Assembly: GCA_029582165.1 (NCBI GenBank)
Contig: CM055879.1
Span: 38,535,330-38,599,329, forward strand
Direction of reading: 5' to 3'
DNA length: 64,000 nucleotides
Source: Portulaca oleracea
Taxonomy: Eukaryota > Streptophyta > Magnoliopsida > Caryophyllales > Portulacaceae
Each line of letters begins with the position of its first letter. The first letter of the stretch is position 1. The notes below the pieces were generated by a model that worked only from the letters and a program-made list of their open reading frames with translations, was not told where the DNA came from and did no database searches. Made by a program: the position numbers and the translations under genes. This document shows, one piece after another, positions 33,929-45,689 of this stretch.

Positions 33929-35606
33929 TCTACGAAAGGGGAGAAGTAAAGAAAAAAAAAGAAACACTGTTTCTTGTAGAGAATACTATTGTTACAAACT
34001 ACAAATCAGACCACATAACAAAACCATCTTATTATACTCAAAACGTCTTCTCCAACAATATGTTGTTGACATGTACATCAAGTTAGAGACATCTAGACTA
34101 GACTATTTTCAAAATAATCAAGTTCAAATAAGAGCTGATCTTTATAAAGGAATTGTTGATAGTGTCGCCAGTGGTGAAACGCGTGCATCTAACTTAGGAA
34201 AAAGAATAGTTTTGCCTCAATTATTTATTGGTGGTCCAAGGGATATGAGAAAAAGACACATTGATGCTATGGCTTTAGTACAGCGATTTGGAAAACCCGA
34301 TATATTTTTGACAATGACATGTAATCCAAACTGGCCAGAAATAAAAAGCGAACTACTTCCCGGTGAACAAGCGCAAGATAGACCTGATCTTATTGCTAGA
34401 ATATTTCATTCAAAATTATTACAACTAAAAGATGAACTTTTTAAGAAACAAACATTTGGCCCGGTTGCTGCTTACGTATATGTAGTTGAATTCCAAAAAA
34501 GAGGCTTACCACATGTTCACTTTTTGATAATATTGAAACCATCACATAAACTTACTACTCCAGAACAATACGATAACATTGTATGTGCCGAAATACCTAA
34601 TGAAAATTATAATCCCCATTTATATGCAGCTGTTGTCAAGCATATGATGCATGGGCTATGTGGAAATCTAAAGAAAGACAATGTATGCATGAAAAAAAAA
34701 CCGAGTGTTGTAAAAGCAACTACCCTAAAGAATTCTGCTCTACTACTACTCATGGCAAAAATTCATATCCAAAATATAGAAGACGTGACAATGGAAGTTC
34801 TGTATGAGTACGTGATGCTACTTTAGATAACAGATGGGTAGTACCTTATAATCCTTATTTACTTGCCACATTTGACTGTCATATTAACGTAGAAATATGC
34901 TCAACTGTTAATGCTGTGAAATATATGTACAAATATATATACAAAGGTCATGATCGAATAGCTTTTCATATACTTTCTCAAGATAAATCAAATGACATTG
35001 ATGAAATTACCAATTTTCAAAGTGGAAGATGGATATCTCTTCCTGAGGCCATGTGGAGAATTTATGGATTTGACTTGAATGAAATGTTTCCATCTGTACA
35101 AAGTCTACAATTACATCTAGAAGATCAACAATGTGTTACATTTAAAGAAACTAATGACCTTTAACATATTATCAATGATGGATTCTTATCTAAAACATCA
35201 CTCACAGAATATTTTGAAATGAATAAAAGTAATCCAAATGCAAGAAATTATCTTTATAAAGACTTTCCTGAAAAATATGTTTGGGATAAAAAAAAAAAGA
35301 TTTGGTACTTAAGAAAGAAAAAGGACGTCGTTGGACGAATCAGGAGCTTATCAATGAAGGTGAAAGGTACTACTTACGTTTGCTTCTCAATCATATAAAA
35401 GGCCGACATCCTTTCAGAACTTAAGAACTATTAATGGAGTCATAGCCAAATCACACCGAGAAGTTGCATTATTACATGGATTATTACAATCTGATGATTA
35501 TCTTCAACAAAGCTTAAATGAAGCATCAACTTATCAAATGCCTTATGCATTACGACTATTATTTGCTACAATTTTAGTTTATTGTGCTCCTAATGACCCC
35601 AAGAGG
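33929..35606 (+). pseudogene. Helitron HUH rolling-circle Rep domain, broken
   Basis: The exon opens at 33929 after a TATGTAG acceptor. The Rep core includes FLTMTCNPNWPEI (34310) and KRGLPHVHFLIIL, the HUH metal-binding motif (34500-34535). The Y2 motif KYMYKYIYKGHD is at 34917-34952. Breaks: a frameshift in the A-run at 34688-34697, TGA at 34804 (CGA in the 26.3-kb copy), TAA at 35162 (TCA in that copy), small deletions near 35340 and a frameshift near 35405. The protein would nick DNA and drive rolling-circle Helitron transposition; this copy cannot. Confidence 0.9.
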
Positions 35607-35629
35607 TTTGGAAAAATTTTGAGCAATCT

Positions 35630-36448
35630 TTGACTGAAGATTGTGAAAAAATGCCTGGATTAACTAAAGACAATGCAAAAATAAAAGCACTACAAAGTAT
35701 TAACTCCATACTGAAATCTATGGGGAAAAATATACACTCCTATGATCTTGTTGAGGAAAACATAAATTTAAATGAATATGATAACCCATCAAAAGAAATT
35801 GATGATGAAATAAATGTAACAATATCTGAACAAGATCTTTTATCTATAAATATGTTAAATACAGAACAAAAATATGCTTATGATACAATTATTAATAGAA
35901 TACTTTCACAAAGACAAGGTTCATTTTTTATTGATGGTCCGGGAGGAACTGGAAAGACATATTTATATTGTGCTTTACTTGCTACCCTTAGATCAAAAGG
36001 ATATGTTGCATTAGCTACCGCAAGTTCTAGCATAGCTGCATCAAATTTATCTCTTGGTAGAACAACACATTCAAGATTTAAACTTCCAATAGATTTTGCT
36101 GATAATTCAGTTTGTAATATTACTAAAGATAGTAATATTGCCAAACTTTTGAAAATGGCTAAACTTATTATCTGGGATGAAGCTCCAATGGCGAAAAGAC
36201 AATTGATTGAAGCACTTGATAGAACACTTAAAGACATTATGGATTCAAGTTTACCATTCGGAGGTAAAGTAATTGTATTTGGAGGAGATTTTCGTCAAGT
36301 TCTACCTGTAAATCCTAAAAGGACTAAGGAAGAACAAATTGATGCAAGCTTGGTAAAATCCAACATTTGGCATGAACTAGAAAAACTACAATTAACAAAA
36401 AATATGCGAGCAATAGAAGATCCTACATTTAGTGATTATGTAAATTAA
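35630..36448 (+). pseudogene. Helitron Pif1-like helicase domain, C-terminally truncated
   Basis: Open for 272 aa: Walker A GPGGTGKTYLY (35937-35970), Walker B-like IIWDEAPMA (36169-36195), FGGDFRQVLPV (36280-36313). It stops at 36448 after the MRAIEDPTFSDYVN region, so helicase motifs IV-VI are absent. In the complete element this is fused to the Rep domain. Confidence 0.9.
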
Positions 36449-37968
36449 TTACTTTCTCCATTCTTTTTTATTTATCATTTACATATTTCAGTGTTAATTT
36501 TTAATCAATAATTTCTAATATAAAATATTATAAAAAATTATAATATTATAATTTCTAATATAAAATTTTTATTAATCATTGAGTTGTCATAGTCCCTAAT
36601 TCTCATGGTGAAATTTGGACTTGAAGAAGGGTTGTTGAAGGGTTTGTGAGGTTAACCCTGATTATTTAGATATAATATTTCTTTTTTCCTATTATTCGAC
36701 CTAATTTTGACCTGAATATGGATATGTCCGAATTATCTAATGTCCGAACATTGCTTTTTTGTTCGAATTTTGACATTGGTCAAATTTATCCAACTCAAAT
36801 TTAACCCATGCCCAAATTTTTGTTGGAGGTTTCATGAAATATGGAGCCTCATTGGTGGTCTCCTCATTGGTGGTCTCCAAGCAAATCAAAGAGGAACTTT
36901 TCATTTTTCGCATTTTTAAGAAAATATTATTCGTGTTATGAAATATTATTTGTGAATACTATTTTTCATGTGCTGAAATTGCATTAATTTACATTATGTA
37001 TGTCTTGGTGCCCAAGCTTTGTACCCCTATAGATAGTCATGTTTTATGGGCAATAAAATCATCCATCCATCTCCCTTATTTTCTTCCATTTTATCTTCTT
37101 AATATTTTCTCTTCTCTCAAATTTATTCTCTTAATTGTTGAAATTACAATTCAAATTATAACACCTTATCATCACCAAACTCTACCTTTCATTATCCCAT
37201 TCATAATTTAAGGTACTTTTTACAAGTTATAATTTTGTAACTTTGGTTTATTTTCATTTTTAATTTTCAGATTTTACTATAATTCAGCGACTGTTTGAAT
37301 TTCTGCGTAAAATTGGCTTGGTGAAAAATTCCGAAAATTTTATAATAGGTTAACCATAATTTTTGGCACATTGTGTTAAAATTTCGTAATTTTTGGAGTT
37401 ATATTTTTCGAGTTAAGAATTTTGCAAATAATTCTTCCCAGTTAAATTCGAATTTCTGTGATATATTTATGAATTATTGACATGCAATTATGAGTTAATG
37501 AATTGAATATTTCCTACAATTGAGTTTTCTTTGTTTATTGTTATAGCACTCTATAACTGAATAATGGTAATCTTCTTGATGAACTCGCGAGATTAACTAT
37601 GGAAGCCTTGAGTATTGGAGAGTCGTATAATTAATTAAGGGATGACTCCCGTCCGACCCCATTTCCTGGCCCATTCTGAGAAACCCGAAGCTATGAAATC
37701 GAGGGAGTACGGAGTACCTATGGGAGTTGGGTTATAAGCATGTTGTTGACGAATAATAGCCCCTTATCAACCCCAATCATATAAGGCCTATGCTGTGAAA
37801 CCCGAGAATCACAATGCAAGTCTAAAACATGGACATATTTTTGCTTAATTTCGTTAGTTGGCTATGCCCATTCAGCTCTCTGATTTGTAAAAGGGAAAGA
37901 CAAGTTAAGCATGCACACAAGCAGCAAAACAAAATCCCTAACCATCACAACACAGTCGGTTACTTTTC
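36449..37968. other. AT-rich sequence beyond the helicase, origin unclear
   Basis: It includes a small duplication (ATTGGTGGTCTCC twice near 36855) and a promoter-like CCTATAGATAG context near 37026. I cannot assign it to a known element; it may contain the missing Helitron end or part of another transposon. Confidence 0.4.
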
Positions 37969-38330
37969 TTTTTTTTTTTTTTGAGAAGAAGCCCCAAAAC
38001 GAGGCTACATCAATCCATTAATGTAATAGTATAGTACATATCATCTTGGACTGAGGCAAGAATGATCTCAAGCCTTTTCTCCAATCAAATTCTTTCAAGA
38101 GAATCATAGGGTTGTAGTTGAGTGAGGGAAATAACAACATTATTCCCACCTCTTCGGATATGATTCCAAGAAATATAATGAAAATTACAACTCCACCCTC
38201 TAATTTTATCAAAGATAATTGCTACATTGTTCTTATCAGTGAAGTTGCTTCGTAACCTCCGGATATTGTTGATGTAGTTTCCTTCGACTTCCATGCCTTC
38301 TTCATCTCCTAACCAATCAACCTTTGAGAC
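37969..38330 (-). mobile_element. LINE 3' end: RNase H-like (RVT_3) fragment with poly(A) tail
   Basis: On the minus strand the frames read FDKIRGWSCNFHYISWNHIR, then RGGNNVV..SLTQ, then LEEGLRSFLPQ. These resemble the end of plant retroelement RNase H-like domains (FSHV.REGN.VAH.LA...W.E..P). A 14-base T-run at 37969-37982 on the plus strand is the element's poly(A) tail. Strong 5' truncation is typical of LINE insertions. Confidence 0.65.
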
Positions 38331-38768
38331 TCAGATCGCAGAAGCATGCAACCAGTCTAGACTCACGCCGCTTACCGGCAACCACCCGCTTCACGTAGTT
38401 GGAAGCAATCCGACTTCACATATTCAGAAGCAATTTGGCTTCACGTAGACGGAAGCAATCTGTCTCGCACGTGCCAACTTGCTATTACCGGAACTGTTGA
38501 GGTTTGGTTTCTAGGGTTTTTGGCAGAAAAGGAAGTACAATTATTGTGAATTTTTAAGATACTAACTTTAGTGGAATAAAACTAAAACTAAATTCTCAAT
38601 TAACAAAGAAAATAAACAAAAACGGGGCTTACCATCGACGACTAAAAGGATCGATGGCAGCCCCTCCAACAAGGTAGAGAGAGATGGAAGCTCGGGTTTT
38701 TGGGAGAAGAGGAGAGATAGGCTAGAAGACAACCGCGTGCCGTTTACTTCTTTTATTATAGAGTATGA
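38331..38768 (-). mobile_element. Possible minus-strand Helitron 5' end
   Basis: Read on the minus strand, TCATACTCTATAATAAAAGA begins at 38768, preceded by A, which resembles the two other Helitron starts in this window. The adjacent 400 bp is promoter-like with tandem GGAAGCAATC motifs near 38400-38460. No matching 3' terminus was found. Confidence 0.3.
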
Positions 38769-38954
38769 TATGAAGTATGATTTTAATATGAACGCAGATG
38801 TTGGGTAGCACTAAATCGGACAATATCAAATCTATAAATATCAACATACTCTATTATACGAATATCCTGTGATATGATCATCGGATATTATACGTAGTCC
38901 CGCGGGAGTACAAATGTCAGCTCTAATCCCGCTATTTTTATTAGAGGTAAGTTA

Positions 38955-39141
38955 GGCTTCATTCTTTTATGCAGTGAATTTGCTGTGCGGTAAGTTGCGG
39001 TGGAAATAATAAATGGGTGTTGAAATGTAATGGTAATGATAAAAAGGTAAATGGTAATATGCGGTGAGTTGCGGTGGATTGCGGTGGATTGCGGTAAAGT
39101 GCGGTGCGGTAACTTGCGGTACCGCATAAAAGAACGGAGCC
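38955..39141. mobile_element. Tourist-like MITE, TTGCGGT family
   Basis: GGCTTCATTCTTTTATGC at the left and GCATAAAAGAACGGAGCC at the right, flanked by TTA and TAA. The interior is a nearly pure array of GTTGCGGTGGATTGCGGTGG units. Confidence 0.85.
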
Positions 39142-39229
39142 TAAATCATGATTGCAATGTTGCTTGGGTGGTTAGGTGGTAAGTAGGCTATCCTATTGGT
39201 TGTGAGTTTGAAACTCCTTGCTTCTATTA

Positions 39230-39354
39230 GGCTCCGTTCTTTTGTGTGTTGCGTTGCGTTACGTTTAGTTGCGTTGGAAATAGTTAAAAAGTAATGATAA
39301 TTTGCGTTAAGTTGCGCTGCGTTTGGGTGCGTTAATGCATAAAAGAACGGTGCC
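39230..39354. mobile_element. Short Tourist-like MITE, TTGCGTT variant
   Basis: 125 bp. GGCTCCGTTCTTTTGTG at the left, TGCATAAAAGAACGGTGCC at the right, TTA on both sides. The interior uses GTTGCGTTGCGTTACG units instead of GTTGCGGT. It lies 88 bp from the previous copy. Confidence 0.85.
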
Positions 39355-40021
39355 TTAGTTCTATATTTTATGTTTCTTCTTTTATCCAATCTATTTGATT
39401 TTTTTTAATTCCAATAATTCGTTTTCCACTTGAATTTTTCTTGTAACTTTCAATTTTTTTTAACACTGGAAAACTATCTTTTTTAACAAATAGCATAAAT
39501 CTAATTTTTATTATTGTTATATACTTTGCACCATTTTCATTAAATTTAAACCCTCCCATTAGCGTACAACGGTGTGTGTGTTGGTGTGCAAATGTCGATA
39601 TGTTGCCGTGTAAATTAAGGTATGTGTATTGTGTTAATATGTAAAAGTATATGTGTTGGTGGGAAAAAAACATAAATTAAAAATAATATGAAAAAAGTAA
39701 AGTGGACAAAAGGGAAAATAATAATGGGAGGGTTGTCATTGGTGAAATGAAAAAAAAAAAGGAAGAGCGAACAGATATCGGATCCATTGAAAAACAAACA
39801 ACTACAAAATAAAATAATAATAAAAGAAAATAATAAAAATGACAAATTTTAAATAAAAGCAATAAAGGAAACACAATGTCATGAAACTAATGAAAGTGAT
39901 CTACGGAGAGTTAAACGGCCAACCTGTTAGCAAATACCAACCACGTGAAGTCTTCCTCCGCTGCACTATTTCATTATATATGCGTGATCATGCAGCAAAT
40001 AGTATTTTCTTCCATGTGTGA
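39355..40021. other. AT-rich intergenic region, no gene seen
   Basis: Contains A- and T-rich stretches and GTGTGTTGG-like short repeats. No coding or paired terminal repeats were recognised. Confidence 0.5.
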
Positions 40022-40023
40022 TA

Positions 40024-40291
40024 CTCCTTCCGTTCCATGTTAATCTAATCCTCGTTTTTTAAAATTGTACAGTCAAATTTTAAAAATTTTGATCATAAAT
40101 TTCTCAATATATACAATAACTTGATATATAAAATTATCACTATTAGACTCGTAATGATAAATACTATTATAAAAATATAATATTATAATTGTTAATAACA
40201 TATTATGTAAGAAATTATCAATCAAAGAGTGACATTAAAGACCATGAAAGTCAAAAAAAGGAATATGACAATTAATATGGAACGGAAGGAG
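40024..40291. mobile_element. Stowaway MITE (Tc1/Mariner)
   Basis: 268 bp. CTCCTTCCGTTCCATGTTAAT and ATTAATATGGAACGGAAGGAG are perfect-type terminal inverted repeats, flanked by TA at 40022-40023 and 40292-40293. Confidence 0.9.
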
Positions 40292-40303
40292 TACTAAAAA
40301 TTA

Positions 40304-40560
40304 CTACCTCCGTCCCTAATTGTATATCACAAAAACTAACTCATCAAAATCAATAAATATAGAGAATGGGATGAAAATTTTCCAAATTATCAAAAATACC
40401 CTTATAATATTCTTGAAATGAGGTAAAAAAATGTATTTATTAGGGCTAGAATTGATATTATGATTGTTGAAAATGTAAAGTTAAGTAATTTGACAAATAA
40501 AGAAGCACAGGGTAATTAGGAAATTTGATACTCATTTATGAACGGATTTAGTATTATATA
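40304..40560. mobile_element. Truncated second Stowaway-like end
   Basis: CTACCTCCGTCCCTAATTG after TA at 40302-40303 is a typical Stowaway terminus. No complementary right end is visible, so the extent is a guess. Confidence 0.4.
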
Positions 40561-40747
40561 AACAAGTCATGTTTTGGGGAATTCATTGACCATCCAACAA
40601 CTACCTTCTCTCAGAAGTCCACAACACCGTCACCATCCACCATTTTGAGTGCTGGGATAAAAATGTCACTTAAATTTCTCATTTAGTCAAAATTGTCACT
40701 GCTTTTTCCAAATTATAAAAAATGCACTGAAGTGTCCAATCTATATC

Positions 40748-42422
40748 TGTTAGGAAAGTGTCCTAAAATAACCAAATCTCTTGATCTCACAATTATTTGT
40801 TTCCTAATTGTATTAGGATATTATTTAGGTTTCCTTGTTATGTTGGGTTTCCTAATTGTATTAGATTCTAAATCTAATTGGAATGGGAGTCAAGTTAGGT
40901 TTATGGAGTTTTTCCTATAAATAGGTTTCAATATTCTCCACTGTATTTTACGGCACGTGGCGCACGGCGCACGGCGCTCGTCGAGTACGGCGAACAATGA
41001 TCGAGTTACAGAGAGTCAGAGAGGGAGAAAATATTGAGAGGGAAAAAGGTCTCACCAATATTTTCGATCCCAATTGTATCTCTAGAGAAAAAGATTGTGA
41101 GTTGTGAGTGAGAGAGATTGTGATAGTAATCTCCTCTGTTGTAGATCGCGTGATAGTGATCGGGTTGTACTTCTTCTTTCTCATAGTGGATTGTTTTCTG
41201 GCTTTTGCCTTCCGTGGGTTTTTCTCTGAGTTCTTCGGTTTCCCACGTAACCTTGTGGTTGTGTTCTTTTATCGCTCTCATTATTTTGTTCCTGAATTTT
41301 GTCGTAATTTCCGTCATCTCAATTCGATTTATTCGCTTCCGCTGTTACCTTGTTTTTTTCCCTAACAAGTGGTATCAGAGCAAGGGGGAGATGACTTCAA
41401 TCATGAAGTGCGAAATTCCAAAATTCGAGGGAACAAGGAGACTGCAATTGAAGATGGTCCTGATTCAGCACGGGGTAATGGATGTTGAGTATCCCTACAC
41501 GAAGACTGATGTAACAATGAGCGATGAGAACTTCAAAAGGTTTAAAGAAAGAGAACCAGGGTAGTCTGAGTTCGAGGTGGAGCAGGTTGTTGCTCAAACA
41601 GTTCAAGTTGATGAGCCTGATGTTCCCTAGGTGGAGGAAGAACCGAGCATGGCAAGAGATCGTCCCAGGAGGGAGATCAGGAGACCAGGCAGCGGTATAT
41701 GATGTTTACCGCATGAGAGCCCTGCGAGGTTACGCTCTATGGGAAGGCGTGTTGATGGCGACAGTCAAGATGATTATCTGAACCGATGATTTGTTGATTT
41801 TAGTCCAATGTGAAGTTTGTTAGGAAAGTGTCCTAAAATAACCAAATCTCTTGATCTCACAATTATTTGTTTCCTAATTGTATTAGGATATTATTTAGGT
41901 TTCCTTATTATGTTGGGTTTCCTAATTGTATTAGATTCTAAATCTAATTGGAGTGGGAGCCAAGTTAGTTTATGGAGTTTTTCCTATAAATAGGGTTCAA
42001 TATTCTCCACTGTATTTTACGGCGCACGGCGCTCGTCGAGTACGGCGAACAATGATCGAGTTACAGAGAGTCAGAGAGGGAGAAAATATTGAGAGGGAAA
42101 AAGGTCTCACCAATATTTTCGATCCCAATTGTATCCCGAGAGAGAAAGATTGTGAGTTGTGAGTGAGAGAGATTGTGATAGTAATCTCCACTGTTATAGA
42201 TCGCGTGATAGTGATCGGGTTGTACTCCTCCTTTCTCATAGTGGATTGTTTTCTGGCTTTCGCCGTCCGTGGGTTTTTCTCCGAGTTCTTCGGTATCCCA
42301 CGTAACCTCGTGGTTGTGTTCTTTTATCGCTCTCATTATTTTGTTCCTGAATTTTGTCGTAATTTCCGTCATCTCCATTCGATTTATTCGCTTCCGCTGT
42401 TACCTTGCTTTTTTCCCTAACA
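40748..42422 (+). mobile_element. Copia deletion derivative with two LTRs (TRIM-like)
   Basis: LTRs 40748-41367 (620 bp) and 41818-42422 (605 bp) start TGTTAGGAAAG and end CCCTAACA. Exact target duplications ATATC lie at 40743-40747 and 42423-42427. The primer site TGGTATCAGAGC (41370) follows the 5' LTR directly. The interior is only 450 bp: the start of gag (SIMKCEIPKFEGTRRLQLK), which continues broken, then nothing else. Each LTR has a TATA box (CCTATAAATAGG). Movement would need enzymes supplied by a full copia element. Confidence 0.93.
41390..41780 (+). pseudogene. Copia gag remnant
   Basis: MTSIMKCEIPKFEG at 41390 matches the conserved start of copia gag (F.I.KFDG...W). The tryptophan-containing segment and the rest are deleted or frameshifted, and a stop occurs at about 41562. 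No zinc knuckle, protease, integrase or RT is present. Confidence 0.75.
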
Positions 42423-42424
42423 AT

Positions 42425-42803
42425 ATCCTTATCCTTACTCTATACTAAAAGTGTGAGTTGAGTTTTTTTTTGTTTTGCTGCCTGCTTGCTTGTTTGTGTT
42501 CACAAACGAATTTACTATTTTATCATTGGATATAATTATTAATTAGCAATTTATCTTTAACTTGTGTTCATACACGAATTGACTCTTTTGCCCTCGAGTA
42601 CAATAATTAGGTAATATAGGTTGACTATATATCCGGTTAAGGTAAACATGTGTCATGTATATTTTGATTTAGGGTAAATTTCACCCAAAAATGTATGACT
42701 TGGGTGTATTTCTAATTTAGGTAAATACGGATTAGATGTACTTTGATAATAAATTTTTTTTAGGGTAAATACGGATCTGGTGTATTTTGGTTTCAGATGA
42801 ATT
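42425..42803 (+). repeat. Helitron 5'-end segment, direct copy of 25836-26215
   Basis: Same TCCTTATCC...TATACTAAAAG start and same GTAAATACGGATCTGGTGTA motifs as the left copy. Here it continues past 42803 into other sequence rather than into the Rep fragment. Confidence 0.88.
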
Positions 42804-42993
42804 CTATTATAAAAATATGACCTGGGTGTATTTCGAGTTTAGTTGAATACGATCGGGTGTATTTCGAATTTAAGGAAGTATGGGATAAGTGATTCATTAT
42901 TACTTCCAATTAACAAACGTTTGGCAATTGTAGAATGATGTTCTATTGTTTCAAGTTATTATATATTTATATTATGTTTACTTTTACTCTAAA

Positions 42994-45568
42994 TGGCTTG
43001 CATAAGTAAATTTCGGATGTATTTGTGAATATGTTTTTTTTTAGTGAACCAAAAGCCACAAAATTACAAAGTACTTCCTTCGACCTAAATAATTTGTCTT
43101 TTTAATTTTTTTATGGTGTTCAAGGCAAGACTTTAACTTGTAATATTATATTTGAGTAAAAATATTTTTCATTATAAATCTGATAATAATAATCATGTGC
43201 AATAACTCAATATACAATTTGAGAAATTAATGATCAAAATTTAAAAAAATTGACCAAATTATTTGAGACGGAAAAAATATCAACGATAGCCTCGTCTTCA
43301 GCCCATCCCATTATTGTAAAGCCCTTTTCTTCTTCAGCCACTGTTTGTTCTTCTTATTCTGGGTTTTCTTCATTTTCCTTTCGTTAACTCCAAACACCCA
43401 CCTCCCCATCTCAATTTTCCAGTTCTTCCTCCACCCATATCCTCTCAATTACTCAATTCAATTCATCTGTTAACTTTTCCCACTTTGAATTCCCCCCTTT
43501 TGAATTCCCCATTCATAAGCCTCTTCCACGTTCAATTCCATCATCATCCTTCAATTCTAAGCCCTATTTTATAAGGGTCGAGCCCCGATTGTTGTATTGT
43601 AAAGTTCAGCGATCAGGGTACAATTCCGGTCGAAAAACCGTAACCCTAATTATGGCGGGGATTGAAGAGAATCGGGCGGTGAAACCCTCGGCCAAAACCG
43701 CGTCCGTCTCGACCGGTCGATGACATTCACACCTTGGTAGACCCTAGCCCTAAATCTTCTTCCCTGTGAAGTAGCCTGATATCTTCAGCCGCTGCCAACT
43801 TCACCATCTCCATGCTTTAGGGTTAGGGTTCTTCAAGCGTCTCTGGTCGTTGGTGTGAGGAAGAAGAACTTCCCCTTACATTTTTTATTTCAAAAGAATT
43901 GCAATTACGCAGTTACGTAACAGGTAACAATGACATTTTTGGTTAAATTGGACACTTCAGTGGCGATTTTGACAAAATGAGAAACTTGAGTAGCATTTTT
44001 ATCCCAGCACTCCCACCATTTCTTTTGGCAATTGCTTAATTTCCAGTTGAAAGGTGTGTGCAATTTTTTTTTTTATCATAAGTTAATTTATTCTCTCTAA
44101 AGTTTTCTTCTTTAGTTTACACTCATATTTAAATCAAGTTAGTTTCGTTGTTATATGTGATCAAATCCTAAGCGATTCTACTGTGCATGGCAGAACTTGT
44201 AGCTTGTCTTCTTCTGTCAAAATTCCAGTAAGATAACATTCGAGTTAATTTATCTGGTTGATTTTTGCTTTTCCAATTTTCATGTTTACGATTGTGACAT
44301 CGGATTTTGAAACTGGGTAGCTGTTGAATTCCATGTAATTTTACCAGTCAATTAATGCAGGAGGTGTTGAGATCAAAGCTTGACAATGTTTTGGGATTGA
44401 TCTGTTGTTGTGATTGGTATGCAGATTGAGTAGGTGGGTATTCGAATCAGCAAAAATGTTTGTCCCTGAAGACTTGCAGATTCAGGTACTGCTAAGATTG
44501 CCACCGAAATCTCTCCTACGCTTTAAGTGTGTGTCCAAAGCCTGGCAAACAATGATCGATGGCTGTCAATTCATGCGCAAATACCTCCAGTTGACATACA
44601 ATCATTCTTCTAGCCTGCATTTGGCCTTGTTCCAAGCAAACACAGATTTTTCAACCAGTTTGATGTCCCTCTTGCCTAGTGATTCTGATGAGGAGTCCGA
44701 TAAGCAACTAATCAACTTAAAGGGTGCTCCTGCTGGCATCACTGAGGTATTTGGTGATGTACTCAATCCTCAAGTTACCAGTTGGTACTCCCATAGCGTT
44801 TCTGGTCCAATCAATGGGATTTATTGCATCAACAGTATCCAATACCAGTTATCTGATTACATGGCACAACTAGGCATTGTCAAGTTTGCTTCCACCTATA
44901 TAGCCTGGCATCGAATTCATGGCAAGAGCTTCACCACTCTCATATCATGTTTCCTCCTGATGTTATCGAGTTTAATAACAATGGTGGATCCTCCTTCATC
45001 CCGGTCTCTGGGATGGGTCGTGAAAGCGAAGCATTTCCGTTCAACGGGTCATGCCATTGGGTTTACTATCTCGTTGATGATGACGGATTGCTTCCAAACG
45101 CGCTTTCATTTGACATTGTAGAGCATGCGTTTCGCCTAAGTGCTATTCCTCCCACATTATTGCTTCTTGAAGCACGTAGACGTTATGTGAAATTTTTGAC
45201 AGTAGATGGTTGCCTTGCTGTTGCTTCACCGTCAAATGCTGATGACTCCTCACTAATTGGGATTATTGTGATGAAAGAATATGGTGTCAACGAGTCATGG
45301 TTCAGAGCATACAACATTGTCCTCAACTCACCGGCTAGATTCATCGGCTTTGTTAAAGACCAACTCTTTGTTCAGGAAAAAGACAGCACAAGGGTTGTTT
45401 CTTATCGCTTAGGAGCCAATCAAGATGAGTACAATGAATATTGTCGTGTGCCTTCCGGGAACATTGAGATTCTGCCATTTGACGGATCTCTTATCCCCAT
45501 TCATCCTGGCCATTAGAACCCAATGATTAAAGATGGATCGTTTAGTTCTCATCTTATTTTACCAATCA
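42994..45568. repeat. Right arm of the large F-box inverted duplication
   Basis: 2,575 bp, near-identical reverse complement of 22707-25279, starting TGGCTTGCATAAG and ending TTTTACCAATCA. It includes the Stowaway MITE at 43074-43277 and the F-box gene with its 1.1-kb 5' region. Confidence 0.93.
44456..45516 (+). pseudogene. F-box (FBA-type) gene, right copy, same deletion and frameshift
   Basis: The encoded residues are the same as in the left copy: F-box frame 44456-45121 (221 aa from the MFVPEDLQ start) and the C-terminal frame up to the stop at 45516. The switch between frames falls at about 44885, just before FHLYSLASNSW. Both copies share the lesion, so it predates the duplication. The two genes are transcribed outwards, away from the transposon nest. 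Confidence 0.8.
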
Positions 45569-45689
45569 GTGTACCTATGGATCTATTCAGAGATTGTGGT
45601 CAACATATTAGATGTAATTTCTTTAACCCTTTAATCAAAGTAGCCCTTATTTAAATATTGCGTGTACTATGTACCATTGTTTTTTCTTC

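Larger units (their letters stand above)
27906..36448 (+). mobile_element. Autonomous-type Helitron, decayed; 3' end not found
   Basis: It starts TCATCATACTAAAGAGTAAA immediately after the CTAG of the previous Helitron. Downstream are a captured PPR fragment (28.5 kb), long tandem duplications, then the Helitron coding region: N-terminal and zinc-finger part, HUH Rep, Y2 motif and Pif1 helicase. The helicase is cut off after the GDFRQVLPV region at 36448. I could not find a hairpin plus CTRR terminus after it, so the right boundary is only the end of recognisable coding. Confidence 0.6.

Noticed and set aside
36996..37211. Plus-strand ORF with a hydrophobic stretch
   Set aside because: AT-rich, no recognisable domain and no neighbouring exons; probably transposon-derived noncoding sequence.
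41108..41365. Repeated 85-codon ORF in each copia LTR
   Set aside because: It occurs in all LTR copies, starts at no good context and lies in the R/U5 part of the LTR; it is a by-product of the repeat.
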